Positions 1-6,975 are shown, counted from the first letter of the stretch. The stretch: DNA of 13,472 nucleotides from Cyanobacteriota bacterium (GCA_027482985.1 JAIXVO010000222.1:1-13472), one strand, 5' to 3'. Notes: generated from the sequence alone by a model not told the origin. Translations and numbers: made by a program.

Positions 1-495
1 GGTGAACTCACCCCACTGCGATCGCAATTGGTGGATGCCAAACAGCTAGCCGAGTTTGCGCAACTGCTGGATTTGGGATCGCAACTGCGGCTAGGACGGG
101 GCGCAGAGCGCGATGGCGGACGGACGAATCCCCGGATGTTGAGTAGTGCGTTTGAGGCGATCGTCGGGGCTTACTTTCTCGATGGTCATTCAAATATCGA
201 ACCCGTGCGGCAATTTGTGGTGCCCTTCTTTGAACGGAGTCTGGTCGCGTCGGGCAATGTTGATGTGGAAACGGCTGTGAACTACAAGAGCCTGTTTCAG
301 GAATGGGCACTGGCAACCCATCAGGCCATCCCCCACTATCGGGTGATTCAAGCGACGGGCATGGATCACGCCAAAACCTTTACCGTAGAGGTGCAGGTGA
401 ACGGTGAGCCCTATGGCCAGGGCACCGGACGCAAAAAGCAAGAAGCCGAGAAAGCCGCCGCGCGTGATGCCCTCGATCGCCTCGGCTTACTGTAA
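1..495 (+). CDS. rnc: Ribonuclease III, 3' part (5' end outside window)
   Basis: This is the C-terminal portion of RNase III, the double-strand-specific endoribonuclease that processes rRNA precursors and structured mRNAs in the cytoplasm. Frame 1 is open from base 1, so the gene starts upstream of the window, and the N-terminal signature helix (NERLEFLGD type) is not visible. What is visible is the end of the RIIID catalytic domain, with the motif PRMLSSAFEAIVGAYFLDG (about bases 133-186) containing the conserved catalytic Glu of FEA. A complete dsRNA-binding domain follows: YKSLFQEWA at its start, the TFTVEV beta strand, and the basic GRKKQEAEKAAA helix near the C-terminus. At the position where E. 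coli RNase III has the metal ligand Asp114 (LADTVEA), this protein has Ser (LSSAFEA). Stop TAA is at 493-495. The next gene, a peptidase, follows after 57 bp on the same strand and could be cotranscribed, but is functionally unrelated. Confidence 0.93.
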   Translation, partial: GELTPLRSQLVDAKQLAEFAQLLDLGSQLRLGRGAERDGGRTNPRMLSSAFEAIVGAYFLDGHSNIEPVRQFVVPFFERSLVASGNVDVETAVNYKSLFQEWALATHQAIPHYRVIQATGMDHAKTFTVEVQVNGEPYGQGTGRKKQEAEKAAARDALDRLGLL

Positions 496-502
496 TCAGA
501 TG

Positions 503-522
503 CAGGATTGTGATTTATCCTG
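503..522 (+). other. Small hairpin between rnc and pip
   Basis: CAGGAT at 503-508 and ATCCTG at 517-522 form a perfect 6 bp stem with an 8 nt loop, 7 nt after the rnc stop codon. It is followed by AAAAAGCTTTT rather than a clean T run, so it is at best a weak or attenuating terminator. It could also stabilise the 3' end of a processed rnc mRNA. Its role is inferred only from its position. Confidence 0.3.
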
Positions 523-552
523 AAAAAGCTTTTGATCTCCCAGGATGAAGTT

Positions 553-1500
553 ATGCGATCGCTGTATCCGCCCATTGCCCCGTACCAGACTGGCCTGTTG
601 CCAGTCTCTGAGTTACATCAGATTTACTATGAGCAATCGGGGAATCCGGCGGGGAAACCAGTGGTCGTGTTGCATGGCGGTCCCGGTGGCGGCAGTGTGC
701 CCTTCTATCGGCAGTTTTTCGATCCAGCGCACTATCGGATTGTGCTGTTTGATCAGCGGGGCTGCGGACATAGCAAACCCCACGCCGAACTGACCGAAAA
801 TACGACCTGGCACCTGGTCGCAGATATTGAAACCTTGCGAACCCATCTCCAAATTGAGCAATGGGTGGTATTTGGTGGCAGTTGGGGCAGCACGCTCTCG
901 CTGGCCTACAGTCAGACCCATCCCGATCGCTGTTTGGGATTGATTCTGCGCGGCATCTTTTTGTTGCGCAAGAAAGAAATCGATTGGTTTTATCAATTCG
1001 GAGCCAGCAACATTTTTCCCGATGCCTGGGAGGAGTATCTGAAACCGATTCCACCCGCCGAACGCGGGGATTTGCTGACAGCTTATTATCAGCGCTTGAC
1101 CAGCCCCGATTTGACCATCCGGATGGAGGCGGCACGAGCCTGGTCGGTATGGGAAGCCAGTACCAGCAAACTGTTGCCCGACCCTGAGTTAATCGATAAG
1201 TTTGGGGCGGATGAGTTTGCGGCGGCGTTTGCCCGGATTGAGTGCCATTACTTTGTGAACAAAGGCTTTTTTGAGGTCGAAGATCTGTTACTCACGGGGA
1301 TCGATCGCATTCGGCACCTTCCAGCCGTGATTGTGCAGGGACGGTACGATGTCGTGTGTCCGATGATTTCGGCCTGGGAACTGCATCAGGCTTGGCCGGA
1401 AGCGGAGTTTGTGGTGATTCCCGATGCGGGTCATTCGATGACGGAACCGGGGATTCAGACGGCGTTGTTGGATGCCTGCGATCGCTTGATGCAGCGCTGA
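553..1500 (+). CDS. pip: Proline iminopeptidase (alpha/beta hydrolase, family S33)
   Basis: This prolyl aminopeptidase removes N-terminal proline from peptides in the cytoplasm. The 315-residue length matches the family. Visible marks are the N-terminal LYPPIAPYQTG segment typical of Pip proteins, the oxyanion-hole motif HGGPGGG (residues 41-47), DQRGCG (67-72), and the nucleophile elbow GGSWGS with Ser110. The remaining triad residues are Asp266 in GRYDVVCP and His294 in DAGHS, and an alpha-helical cap lies between about 135 and 245. I chose the ATG at 553 rather than the in-frame TTG at 532. Homologues begin at this methionine with M-R-x-LYP, and a purine-rich AGGATGAAG lies just upstream of it. 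The gene lies 57 bp after rnc on the same strand and is convergent with the PucC-family gene. Nothing is missing or frameshifted. Confidence 0.95.
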   Translation: MRSLYPPIAPYQTGLLPVSELHQIYYEQSGNPAGKPVVVLHGGPGGGSVPFYRQFFDPAHYRIVLFDQRGCGHSKPHAELTENTTWHLVADIETLRTHLQIEQWVVFGGSWGSTLSLAYSQTHPDRCLGLILRGIFLLRKKEIDWFYQFGASNIFPDAWEEYLKPIPPAERGDLLTAYYQRLTSPDLTIRMEAARAWSVWEASTSKLLPDPELIDKFGADEFAAAFARIECHYFVNKGFFEVEDLLLTGIDRIRHLPAVIVQGRYDVVCPMISAWELHQAWPEAEFVVIPDAGHSMTEPGIQTALLDACDRLMQR

Positions 1501-1566
1501 AGGCTGTGGGTGGCAATCATCCCCGGCGATGCGTTACGGCTGGTGCCTAACACATCCGACAGGAGG

Positions 1567-3003
1567 CTAATCTTGTTCACTGGCGATGACTGCCGCGATC
1601 GCTTGTTTGGCGGTAATTTGGAACTCCTGGATATTGACTCGCTGGAGTAAGATGACTGCCACAATCATGCCGATCGCCTGGATGATAAACACCAGACTGT
1701 AGGCCAGGAGAATATTTGGGAAAATGCCTCTGCCGATGTCCAACACCGCACCGCCGAGGACTGTCGCTAGCGCTCTGGCCAGGGCTTGCGCTAACCCCCA
1801 CGCGCCGATGAAGGTGCCTGCCGTTTCTGCCGCCGTTAAATCCAGCATCAGGCTAATGGCTCCGGTGGTGGTGATGCCAGAGGCCAGCCCAAACAGCAAC
1901 AAACTCCACTCCAGCATTTTGGGATTGGCACTCACCCCGGCCAAAATCAGGAAACTGAGGGTGAAAGCGACCGAGAGACAGCCCAACCGCGTCGTATTTT
2001 TCTTGCCGAGGCGGGGCACGATCGCGAATCCCGTGGTACTAATGCCGATCAGCGTCCCAGTCCCCCAAAACGCATTCAGCTTGGTGGTATCGCCCACACA
2101 CATCCCGAACACCTGCCCGCCGTAGGACTCCATCACCGCATCCTGCATAAATAAACTGATGGTCATGCACAGCAGGAAGGTGAAAAATAAGCCCGTTTGG
2201 GGGGATGCTGTTAGCACTTTCATGGCGCGGCCAAACGTCACTTGATCCTCGCGGACGGTGCGGTTGGAGCGGGTGGCAAAGCGGGAATATTTGCGTTCAA
2301 TCCCCACCGTAGCGGCAAAGCAAAGCCCGACGACAACCGCCGGAATGATCAGAAACAAGCGATCGACCGCACTCCGCAGTAGCGTTAAATCGGTGGTGCC
2401 CAACTCCTGACAGGTACTATTCACAGGTTGGGGCAACAGACGGGCACTGGCGATCGCGCCAATCACAATGCCCACCATCAGCATCGACCAGACGACCCCC
2501 ACCAACTTGGAGCGATCGTCCTCATCCGACACATCCACCAGCAGGGCAGCGTAGGGCGTTGATCCAGCACTCAGCGCCAACCCATAAATGACAAATACTC
2601 CCGCCAGCAAACTGATCCAGCCATAGGTCGGGGCAGTCCAACCCACGGCTTGCAGACTGGCTCCCAGTTGCCACATGACTTGCACCGCCAGAAATGCCGC
2701 GATCGCGAACAGAATTGCCCCTGCCCAAATGTAGCCCGTGCGGTGCAACTTGCCGATCGGTTTCGCATCCGACAATTGCCCAAACCACAGTCGCGCGGGG
2801 GAGACGAACTGGTGCATGGCGATCGTCCCGGCGGCGATCGTCGCTGGAATCGCCAGTTCCTTGATCATGACGCGATTCAGAATGCCCAGCGTCAGGACGG
2901 ACATAATGCCCAGCCCCATTTGAAACAGTCCCAACTGGAACATCGTCAGCAGCGGGACTTTGGGCTTTGGGGGGGCAACATCGACAAGTTCAGAATTTGA
3001 CAT
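1567..3003 (-). CDS. PucC/LhaA-family MFS protein (BCD family, chlorophyll-related)
   Basis: This is a polytopic inner- or thylakoid-membrane protein of the PucC family (PF03209), a major facilitator branch linked to assembly of (bacterio)chlorophyll-binding light-harvesting complexes or pigment delivery. The protein has 478 residues with about twelve hydrophobic segments. Family-like stretches include the N-terminal LLTMFQLGLFQMGLGIM, the cytoplasmic loop FGQLSDAKPIG after helix 2, ALSAGSTPYAALLVDVSDEDDRSK mid-N-half, and AAETAGTFIGAWGLAQALAR in the C-half. The first ATG in the conserved frame is at 3003. A TTG 21 bases further upstream (3024) would add seven residues and is less likely. No good Shine-Dalgarno site is visible for either. 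It is divergent from the aldo/keto reductase across 146 bp. The exact ligand or partner complex cannot be told from sequence. Cyanobacteria commonly carry more than one paralogue, so no gene symbol is given. Confidence 0.88.
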   Translation of the reverse strand: MSNSELVDVAPPKPKVPLLTMFQLGLFQMGLGIMSVLTLGILNRVMIKELAIPATIAAGTIAMHQFVSPARLWFGQLSDAKPIGKLHRTGYIWAGAILFAIAAFLAVQVMWQLGASLQAVGWTAPTYGWISLLAGVFVIYGLALSAGSTPYAALLVDVSDEDDRSKLVGVVWSMLMVGIVIGAIASARLLPQPVNSTCQELGTTDLTLLRSAVDRLFLIIPAVVVGLCFAATVGIERKYSRFATRSNRTVREDQVTFGRAMKVLTASPQTGLFFTFLLCMTISLFMQDAVMESYGGQVFGMCVGDTTKLNAFWGTGTLIGISTTGFAIVPRLGKKNTTRLGCLSVAFTLSFLILAGVSANPKMLEWSLLLFGLASGITTTGAISLMLDLTAAETAGTFIGAWGLAQALARALATVLGGAVLDIGRGIFPNILLAYSLVFIIQAIGMIVAVILLQRVNIQEFQITAKQAIAAVIASEQD

Positions 3004-3092
3004 AGCACGCGATCGCAGTTCCAAGAATTTTTGGCTGTCCTTAGCTAACCCCGCCGAGAACAGCGCCCATTACTTAAGATAAGCCTCCCGAC

Positions 3093-3106
3093 TGCGTCCG
3101 GACGCA
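3093..3106. promoter_or_regulatory. Perfect 14 bp palindrome in divergent spacer
   Basis: TGCGTCCGGACGCA is perfectly self-complementary with no loop, which suits a dimeric regulator's operator better than an RNA hairpin. It lies 90 bp upstream of the PucC-family ATG and 44 bp upstream of the reductase ATG, so one bound protein could affect both divergent promoters. I found no convincing -35/-10 pair at a fixed distance from it, and the cognate regulator is unknown. Confidence 0.4.
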
Positions 3107-3129
3107 AAAACTCGCGCTACACTCAGCAT

Positions 3130-3149
3130 ATGTAAATAAATGTAAACTT
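3130..3149 (+). promoter_or_regulatory. AT-rich leader with two ATG-TAA start-stop pairs
   Basis: Immediately before the reductase start codon are two decamers, ATGTAAATAA (3130-3139) and ATGTAAACTT (3140-3149), then the gene's own ATGTG at 3150. Each decamer begins ATG-TAA, so ATG codons occur at an exact 10 nt period in three different frames, and the first two are immediately terminated. No Shine-Dalgarno sequence is present. The leader may merely be an AT-rich initiation region, or the start-stop pairs may modulate initiation. The repeat pattern is seen directly and any regulatory role is inference. Confidence 0.35.
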
Positions 3150-4106
3150 ATGTGTTCTCAATCTGTGCAAACCACCACTCTGGGTGCCACTAACATTACG
3201 GTGCCAGCTTTAGGGATCGGTACCTGGCAATGGGGCGACAACCTGTTTTGGAGCTATGGCAAAGACTACGGCTCGGATCAGGTCAGATCGGCTTTTGAAG
3301 CGGCAGTCGAGGCTGGCATTACGTTTTTCGATACGGCAGAAGTATATGGCCTGGGCGAGTCAGAACGGCTGATTGGGAAGTTCATGCGAGACAGCGATCG
3401 CCCGATCCAGGTCGCGACCAAATATTTCCCCTTACCCTGGCGCTTTGGGGCGCAGGCTGTGGCCGATACCCTGACTGCCAGCCTGGAACGGTTGCAACTG
3501 GAATCGGTGCCGTTGTATCAAGTCCATGCCCCACTGGATTTCTTGATGGGGCAACGGACGTTGATGAATGCCCTGGCGGATGAGGTGGAAAAGGGGCGGA
3601 TTGGGGCGATCGGCATTAGTAACTATTCTGCTGAACAGATGCGGAAGGCGCATAGCTATTTAGCGGCACGCGGCATTCCGTTGGCGGTGAATCAAGTGCG
3701 TTATTCCTTGCTGACCCGCCAGATTGAAACCAATGGCATTCTGGACACGGCTCGCGAACTGGGCGTTACAATTCTGGCCTATAGTCCGCTGGCACAGGGC
3801 TTACTGACCGGGAAATACACCCCAGAATCAGCGCCTAAGCCAGAAGGAGCACGACGGCTTGATCCCCGCTTCAGTCCAAAAGGGTTAGAAAAAATTGCGC
3901 CGTTGATCAACGCCTTGAAGCAAATGGGTGAAACTCATCAGCGAACTCCCGCTCAAGTCGCTTTGAACTGGCTGATTGCCCAAGGGAATGTGATCCCGAT
4001 TCCCGGTGCCAAAAATGCGGATCAGGCGCGGCAAAATGCGGGTGCTTTAGGCTGGAGCTTGAGTCCTGAGGAAGTGGCGCAATTGGATCAATTGAGTCGG
4101 ATTTAA
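3150..4106 (+). CDS. Aldo/keto reductase
   Basis: This is a cytoplasmic NAD(P)H-dependent oxidoreductase of the aldo/keto reductase superfamily, reducing aldehydes or ketones. The 318-residue protein shows the full catalytic tetrad: Asp61 and Tyr66 in FFDTAEVYG, Lys91 in ATKYF and His126 in YQVHAP. Further family marks are LGIGTWQWG near the N-terminus, GAIGISNYS on the mid strand, YSPLAQGLLTGKY, and the cofactor-binding IPIPGAKNADQARQNAGA near the C-terminus. The start is the ATG at 3150, which puts the TTTLG beta-hairpin at the N-terminus as in homologues. No Shine-Dalgarno site is visible and the preceding leader is unusual. The gene is divergent from the PucC-family gene and convergent with the DUF3747 gene. 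Cyanobacteria encode several such reductases, so the physiological substrate cannot be assigned. Confidence 0.93.
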   Translation: MCSQSVQTTTLGATNITVPALGIGTWQWGDNLFWSYGKDYGSDQVRSAFEAAVEAGITFFDTAEVYGLGESERLIGKFMRDSDRPIQVATKYFPLPWRFGAQAVADTLTASLERLQLESVPLYQVHAPLDFLMGQRTLMNALADEVEKGRIGAIGISNYSAEQMRKAHSYLAARGIPLAVNQVRYSLLTRQIETNGILDTARELGVTILAYSPLAQGLLTGKYTPESAPKPEGARRLDPRFSPKGLEKIAPLINALKQMGETHQRTPAQVALNWLIAQGNVIPIPGAKNADQARQNAGALGWSLSPEEVAQLDQLSRI

Positions 4107-4250
4107 GGCTGAATAGGATGGCGATCGCGGCAAAGTAGGACGGGATGAGTGGCCTTTACCCCGGCGCAGGGTTAAGCAAATTCCTCTAAGTCAAGTCTCA
4201 AAGCTGGATGAATTGCACAAACCTCGGGGCTAGTGGCTGCTTCTGGTGGT

Positions 4251-4304
4251 TGCGCCCACGCCCCAACTGACAGCTAAATGGGCTAGTTGGTCGGCGTGGG
4301 CGTG
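4251..4304. terminator. Long bulged hairpin between convergent genes, probable bidirectional terminator
   Basis: The outer arms CGCCCACGCC (4253-4262) and GGCGTGGGCG (4293-4302) pair perfectly. The inner arms CCAACT (4263-4268) and AGTTGG (4285-4290) also pair, after a 2 nt bulge (4291-4292) on the right. A further AGC/GCT (4272-4274 with 4282-4284) can close a 7 nt loop. The total is about 19 base pairs. It lies in the 208 bp gap between the reductase stop (4106) and the DUF3747 stop (4315), where a two-way terminator is expected. It lacks a T tract on either side, so it may act as an mRNA 3'-end stabiliser or be a repeat element. The rest of the gap holds one HIP1 copy (about 4121) and nothing else I recognise. 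Confidence 0.6.
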
Positions 4305-4314
4305 ATGTCATAGC

Positions 4315-6243
4315 TTACCGAGCTGCCACTCGGTTAGGACGATGTTCCGAGGCCAGCCGTGCTTGAATCTGGACATCATTCACCACATAGGCCGTAAATG
4401 TGGCAGCAGCATTACTGCGGACAAACTGGAACGGATTCCGTTCGGCCACACCGACAAAGACATCAATTTGATTCCCTTTGACGGCAGCACCCACATCGGC
4501 AGCATAAAAGTAGCCATCATGCACTGCCTGTTGGCCCGAAGGCAGGGTGACGAGCGTACCTCGCGCTTCGGGAATATAGACGACCGAGCCAAGCGGAATT
4601 TGGGTGCGATCGACCGCGATTGACCGATATGGTACCAACGCATTAATCCCCACCCCTTCGCCATACAACGTCAGCGCGGGTCTAAACCGGACACGATTGG
4701 TGGCTTCCAGTGTGCGCAACGTGGGGTAGAAGGGCGAACAGTCTACCTGGGGCGTGTCTCCCCGCCCGCCAAAGTTGTAAGTGCCCACATACCGCTGGTT
4801 ATCGAAGATCTGAACACTGCCCTGCAAGGCGGCCGCGCACCAATCCCGATGGGTTAGGTTAAAGCCCAAGTTGTTACCATTCCGATCCAGGAGGGGGTGT
4901 GTATTGGGTTGGGTGGGGTCAGTGGGCATCGCGCGGTGCGTGTAGTAGTAGGTTGACCACAGCGAGAGCGGTGTCGATAAAGCCAGATTCCTGGGTTCTG
5001 CCAGGTTGAAGGAGGTGGGACTGAGGGCAGTGGGAGGCAAGTTGGGCGCGGTAACGATCGCGGGTGGTCGCGGCGCAACGGGGGCGATCGCGGTCGGGAG
5101 AATTTGGGCGAACAAATTCTGAGCCGCAAATTGACGCTGGATCGAATCGGCGATCGCGCGATCGCGGAAGACCCCCACCTGCATCATGGGTTGACCGTTG
5201 ACCGTCGTCCGAAAGGCGGTGGGTACAAGTTGCCGCACCTGCATTTGTTGCTCAGGCGTGACGGCATTCACCACCACCCGAAACCCGTTGGCAGCAAGAT
5301 TAGGGGTGGGGCGGGGAGCCGTCGTCACGGGGGGCGCAACCCACGCGGGAGGCGCAACCATCACCGGAGCAGAATTCAGCGGTGGATTCCAGGGTGTTGT
5401 CACCACAGGCACGACCACCGAGCTGCGCTTGGACCAATCGGGGGTCGAGTTCAGAGACTTGGGCGCAGCAACGGGCGGCTGATTCACACTGGGCGGCGAG
5501 GCGATCGGCACCACATAATTGCCTGGGGTGCTACTGGGCGCAGTCATCCCTGGAGGTAAGGTCGGGGCAGTTGGCGTGACCGGAGGGGCGGGGAAGGACG
5601 AGGGGGTGATGGATTCGGGTGGGGCAGGGGGTGTCACGGGGGGCGTTGGCGCTGGTGTGAGGGGTTGGGCGGTGTTGGCCAGTTCGCGCAGATCGCGATC
5701 GCTCGTGAAATAGAGATGACCAACAGCTTTGCCCTGGAAAGATCGGCGGGTCAGTCGCCACTGCGGATCGAGTTCAATTTTGAGATAACCATCCGCTAAA
5801 CCGCGAGTCCGCCCAATTTCAAAGAACTGCACATCCTTATCGAGTAAGGAGAACCCAATCAGCACGAGTTCATTGGCTTTTCGCACCAAGCGGAGATTGT
5901 AGCGGCTACCTAGTTCTTGGCCTGCGACCCGCACAGAATAGGCGTTGCTATCGGTACTGCGGCCACAAATGCCCGTGAAGTCAAACTGCATGAACAGCGG
6001 ATCAATCGTGGTGGGAGCGCCTGGAATTTCTTGCCAGCACTGGCGGCGATTATTCAGTTGTTCAAAAATAATTAGTTTGTAATTGCCCGTTGTGCCAATG
6101 GGCGAAGCCATGACGACAAAGCGAGACTGATCCGGAACTTCGGCTTGCTCAAACTGGGTTGCTTGGACAGCGGTAGGATGCCACCCCCAACTTAAGCCAA
6201 GTACGGTGAGGAAAGCCAATTGCGAACCCAATGCACGTTTCAT
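4315..6243 (-). CDS. Exported DUF3747 / SPOR-like / 3D-domain protein
   Basis: This is a secreted or periplasmic protein of 642 residues, probably acting at the cell wall. An N-terminal signal peptide starts MKRALGSQLAFL, with a likely cleavage after AVQA (residue 28). A DUF3747 domain follows (about 30-180, with FVVMASPIG, RRQCWQEIPG and DFTGICGRS). Next come a proline/threonine-rich linker (about 185-315) and a SPOR-like module (about 317-381, core MMQVGVFRDRAIADSIQRQF). The C-terminal 3D/double-psi beta-barrel domain (about 430-630) contains VDRTQIPLGSVVYIP and ADVGAAVKGNQIDVF, which supply the three aspartates that name the 3D family. SPOR domains bind denuded peptidoglycan glycans and 3D domains occur in MltA-type lytic transglycosylases and Rpf-like proteins, so a peptidoglycan role is inferred. 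The ATG at 6243 is chosen because it places the signal peptide at the N-terminus. A GTG at 6330 would add 29 unconserved residues overlapping the upstream repeats. No strong Shine-Dalgarno site is visible. Confidence 0.85.
   Translation of the reverse strand: MKRALGSQLAFLTVLGLSWGWHPTAVQATQFEQAEVPDQSRFVVMASPIGTTGNYKLIIFEQLNNRRQCWQEIPGAPTTIDPLFMQFDFTGICGRSTDSNAYSVRVAGQELGSRYNLRLVRKANELVLIGFSLLDKDVQFFEIGRTRGLADGYLKIELDPQWRLTRRSFQGKAVGHLYFTSDRDLRELANTAQPLTPAPTPPVTPPAPPESITPSSFPAPPVTPTAPTLPPGMTAPSSTPGNYVVPIASPPSVNQPPVAAPKSLNSTPDWSKRSSVVVPVVTTPWNPPLNSAPVMVAPPAWVAPPVTTAPRPTPNLAANGFRVVVNAVTPEQQMQVRQLVPTAFRTTVNGQPMMQVGVFRDRAIADSIQRQFAAQNLFAQILPTAIAPVAPRPPAIVTAPNLPPTALSPTSFNLAEPRNLALSTPLSLWSTYYYTHRAMPTDPTQPNTHPLLDRNGNNLGFNLTHRDWCAAALQGSVQIFDNQRYVGTYNFGGRGDTPQVDCSPFYPTLRTLEATNRVRFRPALTLYGEGVGINALVPYRSIAVDRTQIPLGSVVYIPEARGTLVTLPSGQQAVHDGYFYAADVGAAVKGNQIDVFVGVAERNPFQFVRSNAAATFTAYVVNDVQIQARLASEHRPNRVAAR
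5150..5165. repeat. Two abutting HIP1 octamers
   Basis: GCGATCGC occurs at 5150-5157 and again at 5158-5165 with no gap, inside the SPOR-like part of the DUF3747 gene, where they encode RDRAIAD. HIP1 is the highly iterated palindrome of cyanobacterial genomes. Single copies are spread through the whole window, for example near 18, 555, 1478, 1595, 3009, 4121, 7880, 9171, 11563 and 13062. Confidence 0.9.
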
Positions 6244-6281
6244 AGTGGTTATCTGTTCAATTCTTTGACAGCGGAACGAGC

Positions 6282-6330
6282 CTGAATGATATTCGACTCT
6301 GTGAATTTTATTCACTTGAATTTCATTCAC
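6282..6330. promoter_or_regulatory. Tandem TGAATnnnATTC dyads upstream of DUF3747 gene
   Basis: GTGAATTTTATTCAC (6301-6315) is a 6-3-6 perfect inverted repeat. TTGAATTTCATTCAC (6316-6330) follows directly and matches it at 13 of 15 positions. A third degenerate copy, CTGAATGATATTCGA, is at 6282-6296. All three share TGAATnnnATTC and lie 39-87 bp upstream of the leftward gene's ATG, where its promoter must be. The arrangement looks like a multi-site operator for a dimeric regulator. No clear -35/-10 pair could be fixed on the minus strand, and the motif is not a match I recognise for NtcA (GTA-N8-TAC) or a full Fur box. Confidence 0.45.
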
Positions 6331-6345
6331 TGGTCTGGATGACGT

Positions 6346-6975
6346 TCAGGATGGATCGGAAGTTGCCTGCCAGCTTGTCCGCAATTCGTCCCGAAATGAC
6401 ATTACAGCATCAAACTGTGCCTCTGGTTGTACAGATTTCGCCAACAACTCCAGATCACAGTCCGGCAGCAATTCACTCAGCGCCAGCGGTTCATACCTGT
6501 CTGCCCGCAAATGATGGATGGTAAATCGTCCGTTTTCCCAGACCCACACTTCCGTTACGCCCAGTCCCCGGTAAATCTCCAACTGATCCACCAGGCCGCG
6601 ACTCAACACAATTTCGATCGCCAAATCGGGGAACTCCTTTTTCTGCCCCAGACAATAACATTCATCGGGTTCCAAGCCTCGCTGCTTGGTCACCTTGCGA
6701 AACGTGGCTGACCCGATGGCATGAAAGCGCGTGCGCGTCTCCTGAAAATACGCCTCCATCAACATCCCAATCATCTTTTTGAGTTCTTCATGCAAGGGCG
6801 AGGTGGTCATAATTTCTAGCGTTCCTTCCAGGTAGCTCAACCGCAAGGCGGGAAAGTCATCGCCCAGGGTCGCCAGCAAAATTTCATACTGCTGCCAAGT
6901 CACCCCTTCCAACACCACGCGTTGCTCGGGTAACGATTGTTCGTTGAGTGACGGAGACAAAAGTTGAGAAGTCAT
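6346..6975 (-). CDS. Uma2-family (DUF820) PD-(D/E)xK nuclease-like protein
   Basis: This is a 209-residue protein of the Uma2/DUF820 family, which has a restriction-endonuclease-like fold and is hugely expanded in cyanobacteria. The biological role of the family is not established. Visible motifs are LSYLEGTLEIMTTSPLHEE (residues 46-64), FPDLAIEIV (115-123) with Asp117 and Glu121, and DQLEIYRGLGVTEVWVWE (130-147). Gln131 stands where I recall many cyanobacterial relatives having Lys (IDKLEIY), so a catalytic or fold-stabilising lysine may be absent. The ATG at 6975 is preferred over a TTG five codons upstream (6990). The gene starts 80 bp after the SNF2 helicase stop and ends 102 bp before the DUF3747 start, all on the same strand. 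Cotranscription with the helicase is possible, but the DUF3747 gene seems to have its own control region. Confidence 0.9.
   Translation of the reverse strand: MTSQLLSPSLNEQSLPEQRVVLEGVTWQQYEILLATLGDDFPALRLSYLEGTLEIMTTSPLHEELKKMIGMLMEAYFQETRTRFHAIGSATFRKVTKQRGLEPDECYCLGQKKEFPDLAIEIVLSRGLVDQLEIYRGLGVTEVWVWENGRFTIHHLRADRYEPLALSELLPDCDLELLAKSVQPEAQFDAVMSFRDELRTSWQATSDPS

Noticed and set aside
551..1135. 194-codon minus-strand open frame
   Set aside because: It is antisense to the peptidase gene, and its Arg/Ser/Pro-rich translation is typical of a shadow frame.
1501..1566. Terminator between the convergent peptidase and PucC-family genes
   Set aside because: I found no stem longer than 4 bp and no T run in the 66 bp gap.
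6244..6330. Upstream GTG start extending the DUF3747 protein by 29 residues
   Set aside because: It would bury the signal peptide and make the tandem dyads coding. The ATG at 6243 gives a normal Sec signal.
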